Source: Turbatrix aceti
Lineage: Eukaryota; Nematoda; Chromadorea; Rhabditida; Panagrolaimidae
Assembly: GCA_963969345.1 (NCBI GenBank)
Contig: OZ017766.1
Location: forward strand, 12,090,001-12,154,000
Direction of reading: 5' to 3'
Length of the DNA stretch: 64,000 nucleotides
Both the position numbers and the translations under genes were made by a program. Shown piece by piece: positions 1-11,266 of the stretch. The notes beneath the pieces are model-generated. The model saw only the letters and a program-made list of their open reading frames with translations, was not told where the DNA came from and did not search any database. Numbering within the stretch: position 1 is the first letter of the stretch; each line of letters starts with the position of its first letter.

Positions 1-120
1 TCGATTCTGCAAGCAGTTTTTCTAGTCAAATTTCCAACTTTGGAGAATAATGTGAGAAATGCAAGCGTCTGCTTGCTCGCGCATGCTAATTTTTGAGAAG
101 AGCAAGCAGATGTGTCGTTA
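1..120. other. Left-edge flank, no gene seen
   Basis: Short non-coding flank to the left of the LINE insertion. I see no open frame, RNA fold or repeat that I can support. Confidence 0.6.
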
Positions 121-143
121 ACAGCTGCTAGCTAAACACCTGT

Positions 144-2397
144 GTAATTGCTCAATTTATCTCTTACTCGTACACACGGGATTATACAAATCAGTGGGGT
201 CGTACGAAGAGGGGTCATCAAAGAAAAACAATCCGTCTGAAATCGAAGTCCTTGGTAGAAGCGTTGTAGGCAATGGCGAGGTCGTCGGTCCAGCGCATGC
301 GTGGTCGTCCTAGCGGTCGCTTGGCTTCCACGTAGTCTTCTGTGGGGCGCCAGTCTGACAGTCGGACTGCCCAGTTGTCGTCGTCGGTCGTCGCGAGCGA
401 TTTGGCGTATTTCTGCTTGCGGCGGCGGGCGGATTCGTTCCAGTCTTTGAGCTTGGTGCGCTTCCGGATGGATTCGGATGGGACTTTGTCGCTCAAACGC
501 ACCTCTAAGATAGCACGTTCGAGGCGACGTTGTCCCCGCTGGAGGGTTTCGATTCCGGCGTCGGTGAGTGCCCAGGTTTCGCAGCCGTAGAGGACTGCTG
601 GCTTTATGCACTGCTCGATGAGTCGCCGTTTCAGCCCCATTTTGACTTGGCGTGAGCGCAGGAAGTCTTTGTACTTGAAATACGCCTTTCGTCCTGCCGT
701 CATTCTTTTGATAATTTCTTTCTTGTGGTCTCTCGGCCAGGAGAAGAGCTGTCCAAGATAGACGAACTCTTTTACTCTTTCGACCGGAAAACCGTTCAGT
801 AGAATCGTCGCGTCGTCTTTCGAGTTGCTCATCCACTTGGTCTTGCCGATGTTGATTTCCAGACCGACAGAGAGAGCTTCGTCGGCCAGGTCCTGCAGCA
901 TGGCTTGAGCTGTGGGAGCATCTGGTGCCAGGAGCGCAATGTCGTCGGCGTAGGCAAGGTAGCAGAGTCGGTGCCTGCCAATTTGGAATCCTCGATTTGA
1001 CCAGTCAATGTTATTGAGCACAGACTGGAGGACAAGGATGAAGAGGAGGGGGGAAAGTGAATCTCCCTGGCGAACACCCCTTTGAGTGGCAAAGCAGGCA
1101 GCGATGTCCCCTACACGTACAGCAGAGCTGCTGTTGGCGTAGAGGAGCTGGATGTACTGCACCAGTGGTTCCTCGACTCCGATGGCTCGTAAAGAACGCC
1201 AGATGGCGTCGTACGAAATGGTGTCGAAAGCCTTGCGAAAGTCGACGAAGATGGCGTAAAGCGGAAGTTGGAACTCTCCACACTTTTCCGCCAGCATGTT
1301 CAGCGCGTGAATTTGCGTCGTCGTTGACATCTTCTTTCGGAAACCTGCTTGTTCCGGTGGTATGGCTGAGGCTTCTTCGCATTGCCGTTGCACGCGGCTT
1401 TTGATCACTTTGGTTGTGGCCTTGTACAGCGACGACAGCAGGGAAATCGGGCGGTAGTTCTCGATTTTTGCTGCGTCTCCCTTCTTGAACAGCAGGATGG
1501 TGTCTGAAAAAGCAAATTTCTCAGGAACAACACCTGTAGTTGCAGTGGAGTTGAGAAGGTGTTGTACGGGGCCTGCAAGGGAATTGGCAATCGGGCGTAT
1601 GGAAGAGCCCCGAACGCCGTCAGCTCCCGGAGCAGCTCTTGCCTTGCAAGTTTTCAACGCGGCTGCTATTTCTTCCTTTTCGAAATGGATGGCAATCGGT
1701 GGAGTCGGTGGCTGCAGTGTTCCTTCGACAGAGTGGTAGAGCTCTGAGTAAAAGTCGCCGATGCGCTGAGCTGATTTCTCTACTACATCTTGGCCTGCGA
1801 ATTCTTCGCCTGCCAATAGTAGCGCTTTCTTTGCGTACAGAGCGTTCTGCCGCCCCTGACGGAGGCGACCAGATTGCACCGCCTTTTCAACGATCATCAT
1901 GTGACGTCGGTGGAGATCTTCTCTGAAGGAAAAACGCACCTGCTTGCACATCTGCACATACTCAAGATTGGCGCGTGTGGACGTGGATCTTGTCGACTCA
2001 AAGTGCCTGCGCAGAGCAAGAAGCAGTCTTGTCTTTGGCGACACTCGAGGAGGGAGGGTATCGTACGTCGTGGCTGCCGTGGTCGCTCGGTTGATTATGT
2101 CGGTGATCTTCTTGTAGTCCGTTTCCGTTGAACCGGAGCTTTGAAACGACAAGAGCTCTGGTGTCGCGTTTGCGGTCAGAAGATGCAGGCCAACGACAGG
2201 GGCTCCTCGCTTTGGTAACACCTTCTTGGGAAGCCATTTCAGATGCAACCGACAGCGCAGGAGGCGGTGGTCGCTGTTGATGTCAAAGGTGTTGATAACC
2301 GACACATCTTGTACGGCTTTGATGTTCCGTGCAAGAACGTAGTCGATCTCTTTCTTGAACCCGAGGTTGCACCTCAGCGTCCACTCTGTGTAATTAG
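144..2397 (-). mobile_element. 5'-truncated RTE-like non-LTR retrotransposon
   Basis: A LINE lying on the minus strand. Its single open frame encodes the end of an AP-type endonuclease followed by a complete reverse transcriptase and C-terminal tail. The 5' part is missing: an in-frame stop appears just upstream of about 2400. The 3' end, near 144-160, has the same terminal sequence as a second copy at 55.27 kb, which defines the family's 3' terminus. The flanks look like an imperfect target duplication: CAGCTGCTAGCTAAACAC plus CTGTGT at 121-144 against CAGCTGCCTAACAACCTGTG at 2398-2417, differing by a small indel. The long uninterrupted frame suggests a fairly recent insertion. RTE assignment rests on the endonuclease-RT layout and the GRPRMRW tail, from memory of the clade. 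Confidence 0.85.
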
Positions 2398-2398
2398 C
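218..2398 (-). CDS. Endonuclease-reverse transcriptase, 5' partial
   Basis: One uninterrupted frame of about 725 codons, with the first internal Met at 2305. It begins inside the C-terminal endonuclease block, where KKEIDYVLA is followed by the conserved SDHRLL motif. RT blocks follow in order: GFRKKMSTTTQ, FVDFRKAFD (first catalytic Asp), GVRQGDSLSPLLF, the YADD catalytic box, LEINIGKTKWM and FVYLGQ. The tail carries LYGCETWAL and GRPRMRWTDDL, typical of RTE/CR1-like elements. It copies LINE RNA into DNA at the nicked target. The N-terminal catalytic half of the endonuclease is absent, so this copy cannot be autonomous. Polymerase motifs appear intact, so activity supplied in trans cannot be excluded. 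Confidence 0.85.
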   Translation of the reverse strand, partial: ANYTEWTLRCNLGFKKEIDYVLARNIKAVQDVSVINTFDINSDHRLLRCRLHLKWLPKKVLPKRGAPVVGLHLLTANATPELLSFQSSGSTETDYKKITDIINRATTAATTYDTLPPRVSPKTRLLLALRRHFESTRSTSTRANLEYVQMCKQVRFSFREDLHRRHMMIVEKAVQSGRLRQGRQNALYAKKALLLAGEEFAGQDVVEKSAQRIGDFYSELYHSVEGTLQPPTPPIAIHFEKEEIAAALKTCKARAAPGADGVRGSSIRPIANSLAGPVQHLLNSTATTGVVPEKFAFSDTILLFKKGDAAKIENYRPISLLSSLYKATTKVIKSRVQRQCEEASAIPPEQAGFRKKMSTTTQIHALNMLAEKCGEFQLPLYAIFVDFRKAFDTISYDAIWRSLRAIGVEEPLVQYIQLLYANSSSAVRVGDIAACFATQRGVRQGDSLSPLLFILVLQSVLNNIDWSNRGFQIGRHRLCYLAYADDIALLAPDAPTAQAMLQDLADEALSVGLEINIGKTKWMSNSKDDATILLNGFPVERVKEFVYLGQLFSWPRDHKKEIIKRMTAGRKAYFKYKDFLRSRQVKMGLKRRLIEQCIKPAVLYGCETWALTDAGIETLQRGQRRLERAILEVRLSDKVPSESIRKRTKLKDWNESARRRKQKYAKSLATTDDDNWAVRLSDWRPTEDYVEAKRPLGRPRMRWTDDLAIAYNASTKDFDFRRIVFL

Positions 2399-2627
2399 AG
2401 CTGCCTAACAACCTGTGTCGATAGGCAGGATGTTTGCCTACGTAAAATCAAAGAAAGCACGACACATGTTGCCTACGAGTTATGCTTGCTTGCTTGCCTA
2501 AAACAAACAGAATGCAACACCTTGGGCCCTAATAAGGTATTGCATTTTCTTTCTTTGGCACAGACGATAAAAGCGATTGCATCACAATGCTTGCCATTCC
2601 TTCGCAAATCGTTTTCGTGGTAGCGAC

Positions 2628-3016
2628 CAGTGCTCCGCTCTGGCCAAAATCGACTCTCGACTCTGACTCAGAGTCGAGAGTCGAGAGTCGAAAGAGTCGA
2701 CTCCTTCGACTCCGACTCCCAGAATCGACTCTTTGACTCCAAGTTAAAATAGGTTCACAGAAAATGCATCAAGGAACGCCTAAAACTGCGTGCTTTCATC
2801 TTTAACGAGTTTTTATTTTACAAATTCAAAAATTTGGCACCAAAAATGGCTATAGAAATGTATTTTTTTCAAAAAATTTTCATCAAAGAGTCGACTCCAA
2901 AAAGTCAAAAGGTCATTTTGTAAAAATCGACTCTCGACTCTGACTCTGACTCTCGACTCTCAGAGTCAGAGTCAGAGTCAAAGAGTCGACTCTGAGTCGG
3001 AGTCAGCGGAACACTG
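2628..3016. mobile_element. hAT-like nonautonomous element with GAGTC satellite
   Basis: Terminal inverted repeats CAGTGCTCCGCT (2628-2639) and, on the other strand, CAGTGTTCCGCT (ending 3016) match at 11 of 12 positions. They are flanked by a perfect 8-bp direct repeat GTAGCGAC (2620-2627 and 3017-3024). An 8-bp duplication plus CAGTG termini is the hAT superfamily signature. The interior has two blocks of GAGTC/GACTC-type repeats (about 2650-2735 and 2886-3005) in opposite orientation around an AT-rich centre, so most of the element can fold on itself. There is no coding capacity. It was first mistaken for a plain microsatellite; the duplication and termini argue against that. Confidence 0.8.
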
Positions 3017-3024
3017 GTAGCGAC

Positions 3025-3499
3025 ACTATGTCGTGCCATTAGCCGCCAACGTTTGTACCAAAAAACATGCATACACGGCATAGTGTTCACCGAACGCCTG
3101 AGATCACTGCTTTAGCCAGTAAATGAATGACACAAACGCGCTTTCTTGCATCGCTCGCTCTTCTCATTGTAAGCTTTGCTCGTATAGGTATTTACATACA
3201 TGAATGTTGCTTAATTGGGGTGAACGACAACGCATGGAAAACAGCACACTTTTCGTGTGCCACTGGAAGCGATCGGTGTGTCAACCCGTGCTGAGAAACA
3301 AAATGCAACTTGATCCATCCCCAACATCCGATGTGACTGCTAACACAGTATTACTTCAAAAAGTGTGTTTACCATTACTTCAAAAAACACGTATAACAAG
3401 TAACAAGCACATTTTAATTCAACGGCGCTTAAAAAAATTAGCACTCACTATCAGAAAACGTGAATAAAAACACGACGTGGTGAATACTGATGAACGTGA
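3025..3499. other. Intergenic, DNA2 3' flank
   Basis: AT-rich spacer holding the 3' flank of the minus-strand DNA2 gene. No supported gene or repeat. Confidence 0.5.
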
Positions 3500-6400
3500 C
3501 TAGAGATGACAGACGTTCGTAACCCGATTGAGAAGACGTGCCATGAGATCAATTTCAGAAAGTGACTCAACGCATCCAACAATGATGAGTTTCTTCTTTG
3601 CACGTGTAAGAGCGACGTTGAGTCGGCGTTCTGTGATAAGCGTGAATCCGGTGGGCTTGTAGGCTGCGTCGACCGCTTCGCCGGCCTGGGCGTTGTCATC
3701 CGAAGTGTGAACCAGAGACAGGATAACGACATCCTTGTCCCTGCCTTGGTACTGATCGATTGTGTTTGTCTCAACACCGGCTGGAAGTCGCTTGAGGAGC
3801 GCGTTGACTTGACTGCGGTACGGACTCGCAACTCCGATGTCCGCTTCGTTGACGCCGTACAGCATCAGTGTCGTGCAGATGGCTTCGACGACATCGATTT
3901 CGCCAAGATTCGACTTGGATCCGAGGTTTTTGGTCTGTTGGAAGTGATCACCTTTGGCACGGGACCCGGTGTCGACAAAGACGACTGAATCACTCTTCTT
4001 CAGGGACCGAAGACGAAGTTCCAGGTCTGAAGTTTTTAAATTTTAATTATTAGACTTTTCTTTTTTAATTTCATGACATACCGGCAGGAAGAAACTTGCC
4101 TGGAGCAATGTTTTCAAGGTCTGCGAGAGCATCTCCAGTAAGTTCAAGAACGCGGTCGCTGACCTGGTCGGTGGCACACTTCAGAAGACCGCTGTAGAAA
4201 AGTTCGCTTGACAACGAACAGATTTCGCTATAAAAGCCCCTTTCGTTATAAAAGATCCAGCTGAAGCAAAAAAACATACCTGTTCATTCGATATTGCTCG
4301 GTCAATGGTACAAGAAGCCCCTTCGCCTTCGCAGTTTCTTCGAGTCGTTCCATTAACGATACAGCCATGCCCTCATCCTTTGCACTTCGGCACTGAACGA
4401 GAGGCTGAAGTTGCAGATGGTCTCCGACGAGAATAAACTTCTCTGCCAACAAGAGAGGTGATAGCAGCGAGGCCTGAAGGCAGAGGGCTGCTTCGTCAAC
4501 GATGCAGACGTCAAAATGTCGTCGCCATCGAAAAAAAGCGTGGCTACCTATTGTCAGGCAGGTAGAAGCTACGATTGGCTGAAAAAAAAACATTTTATTT
4601 TTATTTTTGAAAGGTTAAAAACTCACAACTTGGTTAAGACGCATTTTGATGTCGTCAAAGTGAAGATTCGACTTGGCATCGTGAAAGTCGGCAATTCGTC
4701 CGTCAAGAAACATGCCTTCGAGTTCGGGTCGACGAAGCGTAGACTCGCTGCCACCGATTCTGAGGAGCTGATCGTCGGTAAAATGCTGCAAAAAATGTAT
4801 CGTTTACAAAAAAATTGATTTAAAATTTTATTGTACAAAAAATTTACAATAAAAAAATAAATTACAATTTTTTTTTTTGTAATTCTGTGGTTCTTGGGGT
4901 AAACTTTTTTGCATTTGTCGGGTAATTTAAAATTGAAAAAAAATTAAATTACCCTTTAAATTACAGCCGCATCGTACCGATTTCCATAAACCGACATGTT
5001 TTCCGCACTTGAAGAAAAAAATCTTCACCCAAGTAAAAATCCCAAACCAACCTCCTTCAACCTCATCAGCACATTGTCGACTGCCGAATTGGTATACGAG
5101 GTGAGCAGGACACTCTTTCCGGTAGCAACGAGACATCTGATGATCGTAACAATTGTACTTGTCTTTCCGGTGCCCGGAAATCCTTGAATGAGGGCGTAAT
5201 CCTGCGCAGCGAGTGCCCGAATCACAGCCCTGCCTTGAGTCTGCGAAAGCGACGATTTCACAATTGGAGCAACTTTTAAAACGTCATCGCGACTGATTTT
5301 GGCTTCTTGGGGTGGACTGAGTCTAATAATACGATTTCGAAGACTTGCAGCCTGTGGAGTGTCTTCAAGAACGGAAATGACAGAATTCAGCATCATGAGG
5401 TACGTCGTCGAGGAATCATACTTGTCAAGGTGAAATTTGACTGGATTCTGGGCTTTAAGTAGACCGGAGGGATCCTTGTCCATTGAGATTATAATCTTCG
5501 AGTTCTTTCGTTCCAAGACGAAAGCAAGCCCAATTGCAGTGATGGAATTTGTTGACACTACAACGCATTCACCGATTTCAAATCCTAAAAAAATATTTAA
5601 AAAAATGAATTTGCTGAATCAGGCCTCAACAATCAACAAACCTTGCGATCCAACCCGGTCGCCTTCTTTTTCTTCACTTTTTTCGAGAGTTACCTTCCAC
5701 CGGTTATTGGGAAGCTTTTCGACGGATCCAGTCAATTTCAATCCAGCCATCGCAGAACCTCTGGCTTCCCGTTCCTCAGGTCGAGTGAGAAAGATATCAC
5801 CACTGGCACGGGATTTCTTAGACGCCGACCACTCATCGAATAGCCAAGACAGCCACGAGCTGGCATAGACAATGTCTTCGTCCGTCAGGTGACCGGTTTT
5901 GGATGCCGCAAACGCAGTCATTTGTTCGGAAATTGGTGGGTCAGTTTCAGAAGGAGGCGCGATTTTTTGAAGAAATGTACAGTGCATCGCGTAATCACAT
6001 TTGTCACAGAATCGCGTGTCTTGTTTGGGTTCTGTAATAAGAGTGTAAACTGTAGTGGTGGTGGTTTAACTGATGTACCGTAAAATATGAAACTGATAAG
6101 CAACAAGTTGTGGTAAAACCGGAGCGAAAATTCAACTTTTTGCATCTTGAACTGAGTAATTCGTATTTTTTTGTAAAAAAAATCTGTAGTTTAACTAATG
6201 TATTGTGAAAAAAACTGATAAGCGAGCAAAGAATCCAACAATTTGCATTTTTTAAGTGAAAAATTTTTTTTTCATCCCTGCTTGTTTTTTAAACTCACCA
6301 GGAAAACTGCTGACACCCAACGCCGCAGCAAACATAGCCAAGTTGTTCCTGGTCTGGAGTAGTCCCATGAACTCGTACTGATTCCCAGAAACCGGCACCT

Positions 6401-7632
6401 GAATGTTATCCTTGAGGTAGAGGAGCACGCCTGTCGGTATGCGTCCCCCAAAGCGTTCGGCCATCATGAGGCAGTACATAAGGACCTGTGCCTTGTGATC
6501 CGTGGATGCAGCGGACTTGCCAGTCTTGATTTCAAGCGGTATCACGGTGCCATTTTGCGCCTTCACCGCAACATCCACCTTTCCCTTGACACCAATGCCA
6601 TCCGACCAAAAGTTCATCTCGATGTCTTCGATGTCCTGGATTACGGTACCATCGACCAGGGGCGCCTGGGATCCGGTAGGTGCAGGCAGGTGTCGTCGCA
6701 TCCAGGAAACAATAGTTTTGAGGTAAGGCCGGAGATGGCCCTCAAATACCTCGCGTGTGAGGTCGAGGAAAAGCAGATCCATGGTGTAGGAGGGCAACAA
6801 ATCCCGGCGAAACTCGGCGAGAAGCCAGGCCTCGTTGACTACACGCGGTCGACGGCGCAAAACTGACTGGAAGAGTTCGTGGACGATGGAGCCCAGCGTG
6901 AGCGCGAGGTTGGTGGTGGGCTTGCGAAACTTGGTCGAAAGCACGGCTTTTCGTGTGCAGAACCGAGCAGCGACAAGGGTTGTGGACGAAACTAGACTTT
7001 GGGGCTCGACGATGAGGAAGCCATGCGTGTCAGAAACAAAAACTGTCTGAAAGATATAGAAAGTTAATTTTGGGTATCGTAACATTGTGTCAAAAATTTG
7101 GATTTTTTAGGTAAAAAAATCGAAAAAAAATTTTACCTATTTACATATCAGCCAAAAAATTCGAATAAAATTTTTTTTTAAATGAAAATTAAAACAAAAC
7201 TCACATTATCAGTTATAAAATGCGGATCCATGATCCTGAGCACATTGCCCACGGCAAAAGGCACCCTCGCCCAGTAGCCAGACAGAATAAGCGTTATCTG
7301 CCTCGGAGAAGCCGCATTGGACGAGGCAGCAGTTCCAGAAGGCAGAATTTCCCTCGTCAGAACTTTCTGAGCATGCTGAATAACTTCAACAGTAACCAGG
7401 AGATGCTTTGATCGATCGGATAGCGGAAGAAACGTCTCCGGCTCCTCTTTGATCAACTTCGGACGCTTTTCAGGCTAAAACGCAAATAAAAATAATTAAC
7501 TTATAGACAAAAACTTACAATTGGACTGTCGAGGAAGCTACCAAGGGCATCCTGGTCTAAGACAGCACTTGATCGACGCTTTACACCCTCCACCAGACCG
7601 TGATGAAGATCAGCACCCGGTTGAGCATTCAT
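3500..7632 (-). CDS. DNA2: DNA2-type ATP-dependent helicase/nuclease
   Basis: Ten exons join in phase to 1,071 aa, close to animal DNA2: 7632-7519, 7474-7205, 7046-6299, 6031-5642, 5584-5052, 5007-4978, 4785-4627, 4578-4280, 4227-4082, 4026-3500. DNA2 cleaves 5' flaps in Okazaki-fragment maturation and resects double-strand breaks in the nucleus. The RecB-like nuclease shows GSIVHELF (about 180), GKVDV (Asp about 286) and PLEIKTGK (Glu/Lys about 300). The four iron-sulphur cysteines are one at about 158 plus CDKCDYAMHC at about 386-395. Superfamily 1 helicase motifs follow: GFPGTGKTS (about 643), CIVDEAA, LVGDHLQLQPL, LTEQYRMN, TIDQYQGRDKDVV and RRLNVALTRAKK. Exon 6 is only 30 nt and rests on splice signals alone. 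Motif III has Gln where Pro is usual. The start follows a TTTTAG acceptor 24 nt upstream. Confidence 0.92.
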
Positions 7633-7658
7633 GAAGGCTTTGAATAAGCAGCAGCGCT

Positions 7659-9055
7659 AAAAGACGTGAAAGCGTAAAAGTCTTTCAAACGTTTTCGAAC
7701 AAAACTTTGTCGCTTTTCGCCAAAAAAATGTCTGTGCTTTGAGTTTGCCGTTTCCCGCGCGTTTTTGTAAATATAAAACATGACAAATCGGAGGTTCTTG
7801 ATGATTCAAAATGCTGTTTCTTGTATCTTCTGAGATGATTCTGAAAATTTGTTTATGTTGCGTTGCTTCTTGCTATGTTTTTTTTTTGTCAAAAATTCAT
7901 ATTGCGTCGGTTTTTTTGAACGTGTTTGCACGTACCCAAGCAATCATTAGTTTCCGATATATCTCACCTAGTTTACTCTGATCTGTGAGCTGAGCTGCCG
8001 TTGACTAATCCTGAGCAAATTTGACATCTCTGGGCCACTGCACGTGTGAAAACCCGTTATTTTGCTTTTCTATGTGCGCCTTTTCATTTTTTTGCTTCCC
8101 ATCATCCATTCGTCTTCTTCGACCCGATTCATGACCACAATAAATTTGTCTCTTGTGTCTGTTTTCATCACGTATAGATCAGCCGGCCAGCGGCCAATTA
8201 ACCATCTGCATCCACCTTCGAGTATTGCGTGGTCATGATTTTTTTCTCACTGTGCAAGCAAACCTGTCTGGATACCTTGGCTTGGGGCGAAAAAAAAAGA
8301 AGTTAGCTTTCAACGCTGGCCACGACACGACGACTTGTACTCCGTTATGTGAGCAGTTATGTGGCCATTGATGGGGTAATTACCACTAACCACAAACATA
8401 ACACCGGTTTTTCTTTTTCTTCTCCCACATATCAGTCTGTCAAGTCGATCTGGGAAGTTTCTCCTTCATTGCGTCTGATCTGCTTTGCTTTTTATGAACC
8501 CTTGTCGGGGTGGTGATGGCGTAATTCACTATCTATACCCATAAAAAAAGACAATTGTGGTTTGTGTCATAAAAATTCAATATCCCGCTGTGCATTGCTT
8601 ACTAGCGTAACAAACGAAAAGATAGTAAATAATTAGGTTGGTAGCGAAATGTCAGTATGGTATACAGTAAAAAAAATATTTTCGTTCGGGGATCAAAACA
8701 TTTTTTTTCGTACTAAAGCAAAAGTATTGAGTTTCTCAGCGTGTAAACTGCAAATTCGATCCAACCAAACCCACTCCATGTTTGCATAACGGTAACTGAA
8801 CAACCAAATGTTTTTATTATCAATGTTATGTATATACATAATCGAAAACCTTTTTCATAACCAAAAAAGCCGGGTTCTAACCGAATTCAATTCCATAGTT
8901 GACATATATGTAAGTAGCAGTAGGGGTATAATCATTGCCAAGTCTGAAGGAACTACAGAAACAGGGAAAAACAACTCAAGAGAGTAATGAATTCAAAAAG
9001 AGATTATAACTTGATTTATTCATTCGGTTGATGTTGTACTCTCGGCTAACTTGCT
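7659..9055. other. Intergenic between DNA2 and the ARD homologue
   Basis: About 1.4 kb, AT-rich, probably holding the DNA2 promoter. I see no coding exon, RNA gene or repeat. Confidence 0.5.
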
Positions 9056-9912
9056 TTACTCGTCGTCGTCCTTGTAGAAGCGGCGCATCTTGACAAAGTT
9101 CTTTGGTGTTGTGGTCATGCGATGAGGACGACCTTTGGGGATAACGATGAGGTCGCCGTACTCGGCCAGGATGCGCACCCAGTCGCCGTTGAAGGCTTCG
9201 ACGTCGTAGTAGGCAGCGCCTTCCATGACGAGGCGGGCATGCTCTTCGCCTTCGTCTTCCTCGAAGAGTTCAGCCAGCTTTTCCTCGAAGTCGATCGTTG
9301 ATGCGGCATCGATGGTAAAGGTGTCTTCTTTTCTGAGGTTCTTGTCGATTTTGAGGATTGCGATACGCTTGGAGGCAGAAGCAATGTCGTTGAGGTCGAG
9401 CTGTAAAATGTTTATCGGTAAAATGTTGCTCAATTAAAAAATATTATTAAATTTCATATTTTTGAAAATTCAAAATAGTTTTTTAAATGTCACACATTTT
9501 TTTTATTTTGTTTTACAAAAGTGTATTCTATTTTTTTTTCTTGAATCTGATTTTAAAGTTGTCAACAACAGAAGTCAAAAAAGTAGAATACTCTCTATGA
9601 AAGGTTTTTTTGTTTGCTGTTTGCTAAAGAGACTTGAATTCGACGTCACATGAATTTAACGCCCTTAGAATTTAATGTTTTTAGCAAATTCCGTACCCAG
9701 TCCTTAAAAGGGTGCATGTGTCACCACACTTGCGGGAAAGGGCGTAAGGACCAAAAACAAATCATCCTGAGGTTTACAGTACGTACCTTATAGTAAAGAG
9801 CACCGGTACGCTTGGTCAGTTCATCGGGAGTGAGTTCCTTGGGAGGAAAGCAGTGGTGAGGGAGACGAGGATCGCCGAAGGGATAAGCTTCCATCTTCCA
9901 AATTTGAACCAT
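9056..9912 (-). CDS. Acireductone dioxygenase homologue, likely non-canonical
   Basis: Two exons (9912-9787 and 9400-9056) around a 386-nt intron give 156 aa, shorter than the usual ~180. The N-terminus ([20 protein letters not shown]) and the cupin core ([17 protein letters not shown], then [10 protein letters not shown]) follow the ARD family, which oxidises acireductone in the methionine salvage pathway in cytosol and nucleus. Canonical ARD binds Fe or Ni through His-x-His-x3-Glu and a later His. Aligned on GSGYFDV/GAAYYDV, the site here reads Glu-x-Glu-x3-His (EDEGEEH), and only the last His (PHRM) is kept. The normal C-terminal helix after FVKMRRF is missing and replaced by KDDDE. It may be a non-catalytic or differently metallated relative. 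Family is certain; activity is doubtful. Confidence 0.88.
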
Positions 9913-10559
9913 TTTTGTTTCTTTCGCTTGTTTAGTAGACAAAAATTATTTCTACAAATATAATTTTGTACAACTTTTGTATGGGTTGGACACCGGTACT
10001 GCTACCACCAAAAAAAAGTACGCGTCGCGCAATCAGTCATGCAGGGCAAGAAAGTAACTTGCCCGGTCCATGGCCTTGGGCGGTTCAGGGAAACGGGGAG
10101 GGGTCGGTTTTTGTTTAGGACACTATGCCGGTCGTTAACAACGGGTACATTGTGGCTTCTGACAAAACCACAATAATTGTGTCATGTTCGATGTAACACA
10201 AACTTGCACGCAAAAAAAAGGGAATAATAAATACTTTGGTCTCCGGGTATTATGAGAATTTTTTTGGCAAATGTGTCAAAAACATACATTTGCAATCAAC
10301 ATACGTTTGTTTTCAACTGAACATACCACAACTTGCCAGAAGAATAATAATGGGTTTTAAAAAATGATTGTAAATTGAATCGTTCTCGCCCAAAAATGAT
10401 CAAAAAACAATTATTTGAAGGTCTTGAATTATTTTTTTCAATTTTTTCAGTTTTTCTTACAGAACGGGGAGCTGTTTTGTCTCCCGACAGCCGCTGGGGA
10501 TGCAGCTCATGGTTTCCTAGGTTGTAGCTAAACAACCAAAAAATATTCAGTTTTTTTTT

Positions 10560-10677
10560 GAAACTTACAAACTTTCGGTTGGTTAGCGTTTCCAATCGCA
10601 GTTATCGAATTGGAAGATACATCTGATCGAAAGTTGCTTTTCACAGACGATGAACTGTCACACCTCTTTCGCACCAT
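10560..10677 (-). CDS. Possible short serine-rich first exon
   Basis: A minus-strand ATG opens about 37 codons rich in Ser, Asn and basic residues (MVRKRCDSSSSVKSNFRSD at the start). It then meets a good GTAAGT donor, with a GGTTGTTTAG acceptor about 41 nt further on; the frame stops within a few codons after it. The base composition is more codon-like than its surroundings. No homology is recognised. It could be a tiny gene, a first exon of something missed, or chance. Confidence 0.2.
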
Positions 10678-11218
10678 TTTTAAAAACGATTTGACAACCA
10701 GCAACCAACTGGCCAGTCAGCAAAGCCAAGCAGTCACCTAATGATAAGGCCGTTACAAATCAGAAATCACGTTATTCAATCACGTCGTAGTCCAATTTAT
10801 ATCCTTTCGCAAAAGCAGCGGACCAAGGAAATAAAAGAGGGGGAATAGAAAAGGGGAGGGGGCAGGTGAAAGTAAACTAAAATCACAACCCCCTCCCTGC
10901 TATCATCTGGGTTTCTACAGCATGCGATATCCTGCCTCATATGCATATCCGTGACTTTCTACTACTCTTTGTGTTTTTCTACTACCAACAACAAGATGTA
11001 TACCTAACCCCGAGGTCTTGATTCAACAAATGCTCAGAGGTCTTGATGCAATCGCGACAAAACACAACTCTATTCACCTTGTCACGTGCAAAATAAAGTT
11101 TTATCCATTTTTTGCGTATTCAAAATCACGTTTTTTAGCAAAAAAAAATTGTTTTTTTGTGCAATACAATTTTGAAGCACTTTTTACATTAAATGAAAAA
11201 CTTTTTACAGTTGTTGAC

Positions 11219-11266
11219 TGTAGCCGTCTCACAGTTGTTGACGGTTCAGGAAGTGAGACGGCTACA
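11219..11266. repeat. Perfect 14-bp inverted repeat, 20-nt loop
   Basis: Arms TGTAGCCGTCTCAC (11219-11232) and GTGAGACGGCTACA (11253-11266) are exact complements. A direct repeat ACAGTTGTTGAC occurs at 11207-11218 and again inside the loop at 11231-11242. No function is assigned; it could be a structured RNA stem or a scar of a small fold-back element. Confidence 0.7.

Noticed and set aside
132..1739. Other-frame ORFs on both strands across the LINE
   Set aside because: Shadows of the reverse-transcriptase frame; the RT motifs fix the true frame.
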